The notes: generated by a model from the letters alone, not told the origin. Shown: positions 23,041 through 37,755, counted from the stretch's first letter. The stretch is 64,000 nucleotides of DNA from Elysia crispata (GCA_033675545.1 JAWDGP010002186.1:1-64000); one strand, 5' to 3'. Translations and numbers: made by a program.

Positions 23041-25436
23041 TCATTACTTTAATTTTTGCTGTTTTCAAATTTATATCCACAATCACTGTTTTTGTCCCGA
23101 ATACCATTCTTGATACTAATTATATAATTACATAATGCCCAATAGTTGTTTTGTTTTAAATCAATTATGGTATTGTCGATGACTACTCTCAAGTGTAATT
23201 CATTGGCTATAAGATATCAAATATTTCTGGATATAAACTACCATATAACACAGAGTAGACGGGCTTTTCTTCAACGTGGAATTAGAGTATTATTAGTCCG
23301 CTTTGTTTCACATGCATAATCCTTTGGATAGCTTATCTCGTTTAAACGCCATTGAATGCAAAACTGAAAAAAAGATGAACAAAGATATATGGGGGAAAAA
23401 AGCAATGGCGAATGATTGACTTAATATAGACCAATGGTATTAAATTTGCCACCGAAATACTGGCAAAATACATGTATTGTTTAGATAATTTGCGGTTATT
23501 TTCCATTGTATTTCTTTTTTCATAAATCATATCAGTGCAGTGATTTCAATCAGCAGTGTACATTGTTTTGGTAAATGTTTAGCTTTCCTGATTATATGCG
23601 CGCTGATTGATGATGGTCTTGTTATCTATGTGATTGATTCTTATAAACTTATTTTGACACAATTTTTACCGAGTGTGACTTTGTTTCTTTGATTAGTTAG
23701 ATATTGTCGTATAGTGCTGTTGTTGTTGGTTGTGGTGGGAGTGGTGTTGTGCTTGTTAATATAGTCGTTTTATGGTAGCGGATGATGGGGGTTTTTAAAA
23801 TTATTTTTTTTTGTTTATAGTATCATTAATTTATTTTGCTGTTCTAGTTTAATAGTTATGCTGTTTTCGCACATACCTTATTTATCATGCATAAAAATTA
23901 TTGTTGCAGATGGTACAGTTCATGATACACCATCCACTATGATAGATATCTTAGGGTGGCTAGGCTATAACTTACCGCCATGGACAATGAAGCAGGTAAC
24001 ATTGTCGTCGTGAATGATGGTACTTTTTTGTACATCGCCTAATGTCTTTCCTTGTTTGTTATCTTTGTCTACAATGACCTACCTCACATTGGTGAAAACT
24101 CCGAACCTGGTTAGGGCAAAACTTTTGTCCTCATTATGACTTCATAGAAGACAGTGTTGTTACTGTGACGTATTTATTCGTCCAGAGAACAGGTTATAAT
24201 TTCTCGGCGTATTTAAAGCTTATTTTGCCCGACTTCTGCCGACCAGTAAAGTTAAAGAGTCTCTTGATGTAAGAAACTTTTTTTTTCTTTTTTTTTTTTG
24301 GAGGGGGGTGAGGGGAGTGTGAGTGAAAAAAAACTACTTTCGAAATATACCTCGTCATAAAGAGTCTTTCAGTATAAATTGTAATAAGTTTTAGTACCTA
24401 TGTTTAAATAAATAAAACATCACTTACACCACTGGATTTTCATCTCGTGCTCCTTAGAACAAAAAGAAATAATATTACGTGGTTTTTTTTTAATTTTTTA
24501 GATGAAATTTTGGAGAAATTTTTAATTCCCACTTTTGTTTTTTTTTTTTTTTTTTCGTTGTTTTTTTCTTTTTTTTTCGTTACAAACACGATCAAAATAG
24601 TGATGCATCATTATTATATTTTTAGTTTAACGGGATAAGGCACAGAAAATATGTATATCGCATTTAACAATGGTGAAATAAAGTTGGTTTTTTTTTTAAT
24701 AAAAGGTCATAAAAATAAGTTTAAAATTGAGCAGACCACAATATTTGTAAAATTTTCGTGACAACAGATTCCGTTTTAGCCAGAAAGGAGGCACTTTAAA
24801 AAGATGTACTCACTATATCATTTTTTCACCTCGTTTTCAGCGAAAGGAAATTTCTTAGTAGTTTCCTTATGCAAACAAAAAGGGCTCTATTTACAAAGTA
24901 GCTCGTTGCAAACAGGTTTTTAAGCCTCGGGTGAACGCTTGCATAGTCTGAGAGCTGTCTCAATAGTCCAGTCTTTTTTTTTAATTTCTAGATGCTAGTG
25001 CGATTAAAGGCAGCGGGTAATCGATTTTTTACCAGGTTACTCTGTCCAAACATGGGGAACCCTTTGGATCTCAGTAGAAACAGTCCGCTACCTCATTTCT
25101 CTCTTTTTATTTACTTTCCATTTCTGGCTTGTCTCCCTGAGCTATCTTAAATGTCCTCAAAACAGAAAGAATGAAAAAACAACGATAAATAGCTCACGAA
25201 TTAAACCACGAGAAGCAACTACATTTGCTGAAGTGTACGTAAAGCAAATAGATTATTTTATCAAATTATGAAAATTTTACTCCTTCGTGTTCATTCAGGA
25301 ATACTCGAAAAAAAATAGACAGAACTGTCATTCAATCTATTTTCTGTCTGTCTTTTTGCACATACCTTTTCTGTATTGATCCTCTCGGTTTCGTTTCATT
25401 CGTATTTTACAATGAGCTTTCTTATTTCTCTTATGT
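23041..25436. other. AT-rich stretch without recognisable genes
   Basis: No gene is seen. Long T runs occur at about 24279-24300 and 24534-24580. A G-rich patch lies at 24300-24320. Confidence 0.5.
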
Positions 25437-26250
<814 letters not shown>

Positions 26251-26608
26251 CATCATTGTTCTTGCTATCATTATGTTAGTTATCAGTTATCATACAAAGA
26301 TCGCAATACATACTTTTTGTGTGTTTTTTTTTTAACTATTCTAGTTTTCTCTCGCTCATGCATACACACACTCTTTCTCTGTGTCTTTTATCTCTTAAAA
26401 TCTTCCCTTTCTTTCTGTGCATCTTTGTCTCTTAATTGTTCCTTTTTTTCTTCAATTTAGTTCTAGTTTTTTTCGTATTCTCTCTGTCTGTTATTCTGTG
26501 ACACACTGTCTGTCTCCCTCAATTTCTGTCTCGCTCTACCTCCTTTTACCCTCAATTTCTCTGTTTCTCTCCTTCCTTAATTATAATGGTTGTCTTGTTT
26601 CGCGCATC
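26251..26608. other. Pyrimidine-rich spacer
   Basis: T- and C-rich sequence with many TCTGTCTC motifs links the trinucleotide cluster to the 27-bp minisatellite. No gene is seen. Confidence 0.5.
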
Positions 26609-26986
26609 AAACCTCTTAATGATTCTAATTTGATCAAACCTCTTAATGATTCTAATTTGATCAAACCTCTTAATGATTCTAATTTGATCAAACCTCTTAA
26701 TGATTGTAATTTGATCAAACCTCTTAATGATTCTAATTTGATCAAACCTCTTAATGATTCTAATTTGATCAAACCTCTTAATGATTCTAATTTGATCAAA
26801 CCTCTTAATGATTCTAATTTGATCAAACCTCTTAATGATTCTAATTTGATCAAACCTCTTAATGATTCTAATTTGATCAAACCTCTTAATGATTCTAATT
26901 TGATCAAACCTCTTAATGATTCTAATTTGATCAAACCTCTTAATGATTCTAATTTGATCAAACCTCTTAATGATTCTAATTTGATC
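26609..26986. repeat. 27-bp minisatellite, 14 copies
   Basis: Exactly 14 units of 27 bp fill the 378 bp. Only the fourth unit differs, by one C to G change. The junction of units creates the 10-bp palindrome TTTGATCAAA. As 27 is nine codons, three frames stay open: one + frame reading NDSNLIKPL repeats and two minus frames reading DQIRIIKRF or LIKLESLRG repeats. I see no flanking exon signals or domain, so protein coding is unlikely. Confidence 0.98.
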
Positions 26987-27541
26987 TGAAGATTCAAACT
27001 TGAAGCTTTTAGTCAAACATTTCTTGCGCCCTTTTCTTCCTCGCTCTCAAGTATTTTTTTTTTATTCAAAAGTCACGTCAACACGTAGCTTTAAGTCCTC
27101 AACTCTTAATTTGCTTCTACTTTTGTGAGTCGACTATTTTTGTCTAAATCTTTAAGATGGACTTTGTGTATAAACCGAAATATTTAAAGAAATTTTCCAC
27201 GACATTCTAAGATATGTATATCTAAAAGTCATCCTAAACCCTAGAGCTAGGCATTAAGACTTAATACAGGTACGTTACATTTTATTCATCGATAAATTTT
27301 TCTGCATACTTCTGCAAAAATATTTCTAATAATCTCTATTAACTAAACTTACCTCTTATTGGTTTTTTTTTTTTTTTTTTGCCAATTACGTACGTTACGT
27401 TTCGACATAAATTTTGTCCAATTGTAGAACGCTGCTGAAATTTTAAGCATATCGGATCGCCTCTAGAAAAGAGTCATAAACCATACATTAGAATTGTCGA
27501 GGCTTAAAGCCCAGCCTAAGGCCGAGGGTACATCAGGGCCC

Positions 27542-28061
27542 GCATCGCTCGGTCTGGCCGCGTCAGCCAGTCACAACATGTTTTCTGGTGTGCGCACCCA
27601 AAGGTCATGGTGGACCGACTCTAGCCTGACCGCTCGTCTTGTGAACACTACTGACCGATAGTTTATCTAAGGCAAAGGCCAAATTTAATGATTACTGCGT
27701 GTTACACGCTCGATGGAAATCACTAAATTCTCAATAACTAAGCTTAGGTTCATAATTTTTTTCTGATTTAAAATAACACATAGTACTAGCTAAGGAAAAA
27801 TATAATGATTTTTATATGTCGAACGTAGCATTTTGTAGAAATTAGTGTCGTAGATTATGAATTGAGGAACAGCACAGGTTGTCGCTCGGGCCGACATAGC
27901 CCGAGTTTTAATGCAGGACTATAATACACAGTCTGACGCTGGCCATCACATACGGCACGGGCCTTGCTGGCTTGTGGGGCCGGTCCAATCTGCTATTGAT
28001 AAACGAAAGTAGACGGAATTAAAATGTAATGACTTGCTGTCACGATCGAGCCGAGCGATGC
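27542..28061. repeat. Possible degraded inverted-repeat element
   Basis: GCATCGCTCGG at 27542-27552 is the exact reverse complement of 28051-28061. Similarity continues inward for about 21 bp at roughly 60% identity. Both arms are G+C-rich islands in AT-rich DNA. An internal CTCGGGC/GCCCGAG hairpin lies near 27890. This could be a decayed non-autonomous DNA transposon. No open frame or clear target duplication is visible, and chance is not excluded. Confidence 0.35.
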
Positions 28062-30639
28062 AACATGCTCTCAGACTAACAAATTTCAACCACATCGTTT
28101 CTCTAAATGTATGCCTTTTTACTGGTTACTCACAATTCGTGTGGTAGAGAAAATTCGACTCCGTATTTTCTTTTTCAGAAAAATGCCTTTTGGATAATTA
28201 CTGAGAATTAAAGGCCTTAAAAAAATGAAATTGTTTTTCCCGTGTCCAGACCAATTCCTGGCAGCTTTAAGCAATATACCAAACATTATCTACGGTGTAA
28301 GTCAAAATACATCTTATTATTATGCAGCATGCAATGTGGCAAGTAGTGCTCAAACGGTTAAGTTTTATGAATTAATAGCATGGAACTTCCATTTGGATAT
28401 TGATGGCTAATTTCGCGCAGATAAGTGCAGCAGCAACTTTTGTTACTGAAATCTCTAGAAAGATTACGGTGTATTGGAAATTTAAACCATGTTCGGCTTC
28501 AAGTGCGAACCGATTTGTTATTAAAGTGTAAGAATTGTATTAAACCAATGACTTTCAGACATTACGCTTCAATTCCGATGGTTTGTGTCAAATTTAAATT
28601 ATCTGAACGATTATTCCGTTTAACATTTATGTTTGCACGGAAAGAACTTAAGTCCATTGGCATTTCTGAGAAAAATAAATATGAAAATCTCGTACATTTA
28701 TTAAGATTTCTCGTGTTTCAAGAAATCATTGATATTTTTCTACAGTTTCCGCAATCAAAACAAGAAAGAAAAATACGTCAGAGTTTCAGTCGAAAATGTT
28801 TACTTCGATAACAATGGAGCTAGCTGAAAAGTGAGGACCATCTAACTGAGCAATTTTAGACCACCTCGGCTCGTCAACTTTGGCATAAAGTTGTAAATTA
28901 TTTTAGAGATTGGAGTGGAAACATTATTTCTGCTCCAAAATAGTCTTATAGAAAAGTTAAAGGCAAAATATCACATTAATTTTCTGAAAAAAGTGAATGT
29001 GCGAACTACTTCCTTGGACAGAATCTCAATTTTTTAATAGTTCCATTTTAAACTCTCATTTAGATTTTGATACAAATAGAGACAGCTATGAACTCTCTCA
29101 ACCAAACGCAATTCCAGCACTTTTTGTTAGTATCTATAAAGCCTTACAATAACAATTTAAAAGGATGTAAAAAATGATTGATTAAAGAAACAATTATCCT
29201 TTCTCCAATGTCATATCAATGCCGAATCATTATTTATTTCTAATGTTGACTTCGATTTAATAAATCTCTAAATAATTTTTTTTCGAAATTAAGACATGAA
29301 ATTTAGCTCCGGTATATGCTATATAAAGGCATTGTTGGAAAGTTACGCATTTGTTTCCATAAGGATTTGGCTAGTCTTTTCTAGCACAGTAGCAGCGCAT
29401 CTATTCCTGCCCTGATCACTCATTTATTAACCGTGTCGTCTCATTTAACATTAGCACTATTTTTTAACTTCGTTATTTTGAAAATTTTCGCTCAGAAGTG
29501 ATAAACATAGCATAATTTTTTTCATTCTTCTATATCTCTGGAAAACATATTCCTGCAAAGTTCTTTAAAAACTTTTTTTTTTCAAATCTTCCAGGAAGAC
29601 TGATTTGTTCTCTCTTCTCTTCATTAAAGGGGGAGTTTTGTTGCAGACACACGATAGAATACGTGGTTGCAGTCTGCATCAATTCCCTGAATTTAACCGG
29701 AAGTCATTGCAATCATTTCCCGTGGGTCTAAAATTTAGATGCATGACGGAAACCCGACGTGGTCTTGAGGCATCTTCAATGTAGAGCTTTTGCAGCAGTA
29801 GAATTGCTTTCAGCTGAAAATGTTTTGTTGCCTTTGGCTTGCTATTCTTTTCTCAAAGGGAAATATAGAAGAGCTTCTATTTGTGAAACAAATATATGTA
29901 AACAGTGGTGATGAGAATCTGCTTTTAGAAATCGAAATCCTTTAAAGCTAAATTTTATTTTCTTTCTAGGCCGGGTCGATGATCAAAATGCGGTGGATTA
30001 CTTTGCAGGATTTAAAATAACAAGTAAAGAAAACAAATTTTTTGCTAATATCTTTTCTCTTCTTAGGAAGAAATTATGTGATTTGAGCAACTGCACCAAT
30101 TTTGAAATGACATTGCTCATAAGAATCATGTTTTATTGATCTTGCATTGAAATAAAAATGCATGTGATGCCCTCTGATAAAAAGAGGTATTTTGTTTATA
30201 ATAATAATTATGATGAGTGTTATGACAATAGTGTCTTATTATAAGCCTAAAACAACACATATCATAAAAGTCTATGATACAGTAATATCAAATCTATGCG
30301 TAGATATACCATCGGTAAACTGACACTTTGTCAATGTTCATAGCAAAATGAACTTGATTTTATAGTAGATAAGGCAAAGATCCAGAGAATCTCAAGAAAA
30401 CCTCTCTTTTCAATATACCTTACTTTGATTCATGATAAGATTGTTAGCTTTTTACAAGATTGCCTCTAACCTCGCACACATTTTTAATATTTTGATTTTT
30501 ATGTCAGAGGATTTATGTGTGAGACTACTGGGTAAAACAAGTTCCAAAAATATTTACAGTCGATCCAGAATCCGTTTTAATTGTTCATGAACCTTTCTTT
30601 TCACAGCAGATCGTGGACTAAAGACACTAGACTTAGGGA

Positions 30640-30800
30640 CTATTACTCCTGGGCGTAGAACTTGTAATCAATCGAATCCCGGCTCAGGTCTAGAGCTCTT
30701 ACCACTAAGCACAGCAAGCAATTGCATTATGTGAAAGGGGATGGGTTCCTGAGGCCACACTACAGCACGGTTACACAACACCTTTACCACAAGCACAACA
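30640..30800 (-). repeat. Possible tRNA-derived SINE fragment
   Basis: Read on the minus strand, AGTGGTAAGAGC (near 30707-30695) resembles a tRNA A-box. GGGATTCGATTG (near 30680-30669) resembles a B-box. The boxes are only about 14 nt apart, shorter than in a functional tRNA (about 25-35), and no acceptor stem is evident. This fits a decayed tRNA-derived SINE better than a tRNA gene. The limits are guesses. Confidence 0.35.
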
Positions 30801-31345
30801 ACCCGTAAACAGTTTGGGTCTGTTTTGCTTAGGTAAGAACATGATAAGAAAAAAAGAACTTGCGTAACTGTAATGCTCAATAACAAAGACCCTTGCGATT
30901 GCATTTTATGTTTGAATTTCATTATCATCTTTAAAAACCAATGAACGATTATTTTTATTTCACTCTTATTACTTACGGCTGACAAAATGTGACAGCTTTT
31001 TTAATTTGCAGGGACCATTGTACATCATGCTGGTTTTTGAGCACCGCTGACACTAAGTAAGGATCAGAAAGACATCATTCTCAACTCCGATTATATTTCG
31101 AGCAAATTTGCGTCAGTCCTGACAAGAGAAATTGTCTTAATATGATTTGAAGTGTCTTTTGCATTCCAAATTCAGATTATTCATACCCTGGATGTAGCTT
31201 TCTATACACTTGCACAAACATCAATTGCTTTTTGACTTCCCGGAATGTTTCTCTACCTTCTTGTCCATTTCGGGTGTAGTTAAGGAAATAAATATTCTTT
31301 GTTAGCTGAACGTTGTTCTGCATCACTCTGCTATCTTTTCTAGCA

Positions 31346-31347
<2 letters not shown>

Positions 31348-31433
<86 letters not shown>
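31348..31433. repeat. (CT)n microsatellite
   Basis: About 43 uninterrupted CT units. A short CTAT run follows near 31480-31498. Confidence 0.97.
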
Positions 31434-31437
<4 letters not shown>

Positions 31438-33908
31438 TTCTCTTTCCCTTTATTCTTCATTTCTCAAATATTCTCTATAATCTATCTATCTATCTATCCA
31501 CTTACCTTAATCTTAAATGATTTTCAGCTTTTTCCTCTTAGTTTCTTTCTTTCAGTTAATATGACCTTGTTTATCCTTTATCTCTGCCTCTCTTTCCGCA
31601 CATTTAAAGTATTTTCAGTTAATTTAAAAGTTTCGACAATATGTTTTTTCTTTCGTATAATGTTTTGTGGGCAGGCACCGACGAAATTTTATACTACGGT
31701 CATAAAAAGAAGCTTAATGTTATTATGATCATGGGAGAAAAAGAGAAGTGTTAGCAAAATGTAAAGCTCGATCAGATTTTAAAGAGCTGTGAGTGACGCA
31801 AGGAGTATGGAGTTAGACCTTGCATGGGAATATGCCAGCCAATCACTCGAGGCAGACCTAAGCCATCAGGCGGAACGAATTTGGCTATTATGAAACAGCC
31901 AAAATCTGCTGATGAGGTTTTAAATGTTTCGACGGTGTATTCGAGCAAAAATATCCAATGTCATTTTCATGATATTTGGACTAGATTACTGAGTCCTGAG
32001 CTTGTTTTCAAAAGATAATTCCGTATATTCGTTTTTATTAGATGCTGGATTGTTAATCTGCTCTCGAATTTGCGGTGTTGGCGGGTGGAGTAAATTTTTC
32101 ATAACCGCAATGATTATCAAAGGGTTTTACGGCCAATCCGAAGAGATGTGTGTATGGGAAGAAAGGGCCAAGAAATCTTTGTTCAATTCATCTTACCATT
32201 GCTTCATATTCCCTTATCGTACTGAGGAAGGTTGAAGGAACATGAAGTTACCTAAAACTGCACTGTGCTCTCACCGACCCTCATGTAACTTGAGTTCCAC
32301 GATGCACGTCATATAACTTGCAAAGATTTAAAGCCATCCCAAATTTGTTGAAATTCTCTACAACTATTTTTTCATCTTAAAGGAAGAGCAAAAATTATTA
32401 TCTAGATGTGGAAGCTGATAGTAATCATTTACATAAATAATTCATCATGTGAAATTTCATTCACCATTCTGCATGGTAAAAATTAGAAATGTTCGCTTTT
32501 AATCATGTATCGTATGTTTTCGTAGAGTCCTAAGAATACAGATAGTGTTGTAAACTACTTCATTTCATATTGAAACGTGATACAATTTCGGAAAGAATCT
32601 AAATTTTGGAGAATCAAGAAAGAGAAAAAAGTAGTAAGAGTGGCCCAGACGCATGAATGTTTCAAAACTCTCCAGGGGCGACCAGCCCTTAACGCTTGGT
32701 GGAGACCATTCTCGGACGAGCTATTTGTAGAACTGTTTGGTTTAATCTGTGAGCCGTGTTATTGCTAAATCCCAATAGTTGCCTATTTTGTTATTGGTCA
32801 AATTTTGACTCTCGAGACTAGATGGTCTCAATCAAGTTCACGGTAGACGGCAGACATTAATCGCTGCTGAAGATTACTGCAGAGTGTTTACAGTCCTGAA
32901 GAGTGTTTGTGCTTAGACACGCCAGATTTCAACAACGCTATGCCGCAAAGTAAAGTCTTCACCTGATCAGATTTAGTTCTCCCGAATAGTCACGAATAAT
33001 GTATCATATGTGTACTTTTACGACGCCTTACTAACAAAATATAAATCGAGTAAATTCAAAATCTCTTTTTTTTTTTTTTAAATAAATTTTGAGAGATCCT
33101 GTCTTGTATTTGTTTTGATAACAGTCAACCGTCACTTGTTCGTCTCAAACAGCATTTTAAACTACCAAAGATGCGAAACTATGATTACCACCAAAAATGG
33201 TTTTGACCAATTTTATAACGCAGTCTATATATTTATGGCCATGAACATCAAAATCGATTTTTAACCTGAAATCCGTTAATGTTCTGGCATGTTGCGTATT
33301 CAAAGTATCAATTATAACAAGAAAGAAATCGGTAACCCCAAATGATGATAAGAGGACTGATTTCTTCCAAAAAAGCTCTGTTTCAATTTTTTCTCAATAT
33401 TTCCTAAACAACTTAAAACGTTTGTAAAGTATTGTCTTAGTTCAAAGATATTTCAGAGTGCAGAACGCTGAAGGTCCATCAAGCCCAGCTAGTGTAATCG
33501 TAGAGATCACGTTAATTTCTAATTGACGTTCTGTAACTACAATGCAGGGATTACTTCAAATCAACCTCAGAGAAAAAAATATCGATCCGAACTAGCCAGA
33601 CCAGAGCTGTTACGTGTCTATTACTGGACTTATCACACCGATGGGATTTCTTATCTTGTCTAAAGAGTCTTTTAGGATTACGTTAAGTCTTGTTTACTAT
33701 CTATTTTCTTAAATTCACGACCCTAAATGTCTTTGTTAGTAGTTGTTCATACTTGAAATCCAAACGACAATCTTCTTAAGCCCTATCAGTAGGGAAGCGA
33801 CTTAAAACTATTATTTTTTTTTAAAACATATTTTTGCCACCTGTGTTGCTGGGTTTTTTTTAACATAAATTCAGTTCTAATGCTATAATTTATATCCGCA
33901 TCATCACT
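31434..33908. other. Stretch without recognisable genes
   Basis: Frames at 31824-32018, 32002-32235 and 32577-32768 (+) have no known motif. ATTTGGCT and AGCCAAA near 31880-31904 form a short hairpin. A poly-T run is at about 33067-33079. Confidence 0.5.
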
Positions 33909-33915
33909 ACCACAG

Positions 33916-33996
<81 letters not shown>

Positions 33997-34075
33997 TTAC
34001 TACTACTGCTGCTATTACTTTTAAGGCTGCTGCTACTAATACTGCTACTACTACAACTATTGCTACTTATTTCAA
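33909..34075. repeat. (CTA)n microsatellite with imperfect tail
   Basis: CTA units run from about 33915 to 33996. CTG/CTA/ATT variants then extend to about 34070. The minus-strand Ser-rich frame is an artefact of the repeat. Confidence 0.95.
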
Positions 34076-37000
34076 GCATTTTCAAATCAGGTTTTTATCC
34101 GCTTATGTCGTACTATTGAAAATATTACTATAATAGATCGGCCTCAGTGCAGGTGGCTTACGACCGTACTCTTTCTATTACCCTACTTTAAGTAAATACC
34201 AATTAACTTGGTCCATTTTTATTTTAATAGACAATAATATCAGATGCAAAAGATAGGATAGGGTCGATTAAAATAATAATCTTCTATATTGAATTACCCT
34301 CACGCGAATAAAAAAAAAACCCGAGCGAGGCACATTGCGTGACGGTCTAACCAATGTGGGCACAGCAAGAGGCAGAGTCTAGGAGAAATGAGACCAGGGA
34401 GGTCAATGCTGGTTTTCTTCTAAGTCTTCAAAACAAATTAGATAAGGGCAAATAAACTCTAATGCGGATCTTTTTCTAGAGATGTCCCGGGAGAGACAAA
34501 CTTCGTTTACTTTATACCACTTGGCATTAGCTAAAAACATTGAAACAAAAATGTTCTACTCTCCCTAAAAGCTTTCTAAGAAATGGGTTTAAAAATAAGT
34601 AGAACCAGTTCATTAAAAAGTCACGTGATCATCTAATCTTCGGCTATTTAAAAGTCCTCCTGCGTCAAAGCATTTTTAAGTGATGGCCGTTTCTGGGTTA
34701 TTAGTTGACAGATCATTGTTTGGAGGCACTGCTTTCTCAAAACAAGCGCTCTTGACTTTTCAACAAGTTCACTGTGATAAAAGAGGAAGGTCTGAAGCAC
34801 TAGTTGTGCATTGTTTTTTAAATTTGATTGCATAATGCACCCCTCCTTTTTTGACTTTTTGGAAAGCAATTGAGACAATACTTTTTAATGTTAGCCTGAC
34901 ATTCTTTGTCTTTGAACGATTACAATATTCAATCTTATGTTGATCTAAAAAGAATTATACGTAATAAATTATTCACACTTTAAACAATCAATTTGAAACA
35001 ATGCTGTGGTGAGTAGTAGTGTGTATTTGGTATGAGTAACAATAAGTAATGGTAAGCATGGTTCGTAATTTTACCTTCTGAATGTAACTAAGAAATCTCA
35101 GAGTTATTTTTTGTCCTGTTGAATATGATTATTTGATTACAACGACACAGAAACACGAAGATTTTTCATAGATTTATTTATAATCGTTTTGCTTTTTTCC
35201 TGTTGATAGATTTTCACATTCACATAGTGTCTGCATTTCAACGTATAGAAATTGCTTTTGATTTTTAGTGATGGTTTGTATTGTTAAATACAAACATAAC
35301 TTATATCCGTCTTAATCAGAATAATCAGGATTTTAGAAACTAATTCACAGAAAGGCTTGCGATTGCTAGCATAATTTGGACAAGAGGGAGACATAACTAT
35401 GTAAAGAGATAATCGTGAGAGCTAGCTTATCTTGTGCTCATTTAGTGAGCTGATGATTGCCTGGCGCGGTCTTTCAGGTAGTGGGTTTGGATCTCATCTA
35501 ACCAGCCCTATCCTGAGGCTTGACGAGAGCCTAAATGTCTCTGTGCCTGTAACAACAATGCACTTGGTCGCTGCCTCTGATGATGAAAATAAGCGTCATC
35601 ATTCCCCTGGTATACTTAACTCCTGCGGATAGTCGCCTAGATAGGGTGCAGGATCAGAAACAAGCAAAACAGTTGATGTTTTCTCTTTTTTTTCCAGCAA
35701 TTCTCTTCATCTTTATATATTACAAGTTAACTCCAGTCAGAATTTTACCCTCAAAGATAAAGAATCATCTTGACTTAGGCATAAGGAATTTCGAAGTTTA
35801 TGTAATCTTCGCCTGTAATGTTCCTTGACATTTTAACCAAGTGAATCCTTCCATTTTTTCAACATGCCGTTGCTGCTATGCTGCCATCACCACTGCGGTG
35901 TGGTGGAAGTCACTGTTAATCCTAAATCTCATTTTTTTTCTTTTTTTTTTTTGGGACAGCTGGTTCATTACGCAGCTTTTTGAGCTCCAGAGAAAGGCCT
36001 GAGTGTTTGTTTACATTTCTTGCTTTTCAAACTTCTCTGTGTCGCCGCTATTGCCGCGCGATCACTACCACCGCCCACGCTGTCTCTGGTTCCAAATGTC
36101 ATCCTCTCAGTGTCGCACGCCACTCGCTACGTCCATGTCTATGTAATCGTAACAATACATCGTTGAGAGAGCGTTGACCTGCTCATCTCGTCTCGTCTGA
36201 TACAAACCGCTTGGTAGATCTTAAATTATAGATTACTGAGATAGTTAAGGACTACAATTACTAGAACATGACCAAGAGTTCGGGGTTTCTGATGGGCTTT
36301 TTTTGGTTTTGTTTTGTTTTTGCAAGTATAACCCGGAGAGGGGCGAGGAAAGGAATAGGAGGGAAATAGAGTTGGAAGTGTATTTTTGTTTGCCTTTCTT
36401 TTCTTTTTTTTTCTATGTAATTATGGCTTGATGTGTTCATAGTTAAAATCCTTTTTTTCGACTTAGTTTGGAATTTAAATTATGATTTTGTTATTTTCAA
36501 TACATAGCCGTTACTGTTTCATTTGAAATAAATCATTTTGATTAATCTGCGCACCTAGGTGGGATGGGGTGAGGGGAAGACAGACACACAGACAGAAAGA
36601 CAGACAGACAGGCACGCAGAGACAGAGACAAAATTTTCCACATCCTGTAATCTTACACTTGAATGGTTTTCGTTACGATTCTTCCACCTTGACGACAAAG
36701 TCGAACAGCTTGAAATTTGAGAAGCCGAAGCAGTGCAAAAAATATGTAAATAAATAATAAAAAGATAATTGTCAGACATTGGCATGATGATTATGTTGTG
36801 ACAAACCGTGTTGGTTCAACTTGTACTTATCCAGCCGTAAACCTTCTTCGATTACGGCTGCAGAAACAGCAAAATGCCAGGTTTGAACTGGGAGTAATAG
36901 CAGGGGTGCAGACCAGATAACGAACTAATGTGTTACTGCAAAGGTTACACAGCTGGAATATTATTGTTCAACTTTCCATTTCTACCTTCAAGTGAGACAT

Positions 37001-37598
37001 TTGAAACGTTATGTGATTATATGGTGGTTTCAGCTGACCTTTTATGGTTTTATGCATAGCTTTTTGGTGACCTTGTCTATTGCTTTAAGTGAAAATGTCA
37101 CTCACTACACACATCATTTTCATAGGATAATGTAGAATAATTGTGATCGTTGTTAAGATTAGAAAGTGGCGCAAAGTTTTCGATTCGGTAGAGCTACTGC
37201 ATGATCATAAAATCCAATAATAGATAACACACAGCTTTTTGATGCTCATTATGGCAGTTGAGAATGTAACATAAATGTATCAGTTTATTTATACCTTAAA
37301 ATATCTTGCATTGAAAAGAAGGATGCGCTACAAATGTTTTATCTTCAAACACTCTTTGTGATATTACTCATAAACTATCACAGGTTAGCATAGCTTATGG
37401 CAGCGCTGATTATTGTAGATCTAGAAGTACTAAAAAAATTGCGTGTTTTACAGCTGAGTTTGATAGTGAAAACTATATATTATTTATTCTCAAGGGGTTG
37501 TCTTACATAAGCGAAGTCCTGAGGAAAAAAGCATTTCAGTAACAAGAATAACAAACAAGTCTAATGCCTGAAAGTCTATCCAAAATAGCGTCATATCT
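34076..37598. other. Stretch without recognisable genes
   Basis: Frames at 34648-34878 (-), 35432-35632, 35580-35828 and 35980-36177 (+) show no known motif. A weak tRNA-like B-box (GGGTTTGGATCTC) lies near 35485. A degenerate CAGA/GACA tract lies at 36576-36630. No gene is called. Confidence 0.5.
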
Positions 37599-37723
37599 AA
37601 AAAAAAAAAAAAAAAAATAACCTCACGCGTGAACCCGTGTAGGCTTAGAAGAAGAAGAAGAAGAAGAAGAAGAAGAAGAAGAAGAAGAAGAAGAAGAAGA
37701 AGAAGAAGAAGAAGAAGAAGAAG

Positions 37724-37755
<32 letters not shown>

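Larger units (their letters stand above)
26987..31347. other. Mostly AT-rich, no recognisable gene
   Basis: Two G+C-rich islands (27500-27660 and 27870-28070) form a possible inverted pair, and a possible SINE lies near 30.7 kb; both are listed separately. Frames at 28225-28410 and 28425-28811 (+) have no recognisable motif. A TATA-like CTATATAAAGG at 29319-29329 has no gene downstream that I can identify. Confidence 0.5.

Noticed and set aside
26609..26986. CRISPR-like array
   Set aside because: Units are contiguous with no unique spacers, and the context is an animal-type genome.
26417..27016. Repeat-protein candidates on both strands
   Set aside because: Any 27-bp array without stops stays open. 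Flanking sequence is low-complexity and lacks exon or domain evidence. It is reported as a minisatellite instead.
28425..28811. Plus-strand 128-codon open frame
   Set aside because: No recognisable family, no splice or promoter signals and AT-rich codons. A chance ORF cannot be told from a gene here.
29319..29329. TATA-box-like CTATATAAAGG
   Set aside because: No downstream coding sequence is recognisable, and such motifs are expected by chance in AT-rich DNA.
35440..35520. tRNA- or SINE-like motif with GGGTTTGGATCTC
   Set aside because: The A-box match is poor and no tail or second copy is visible in the window.
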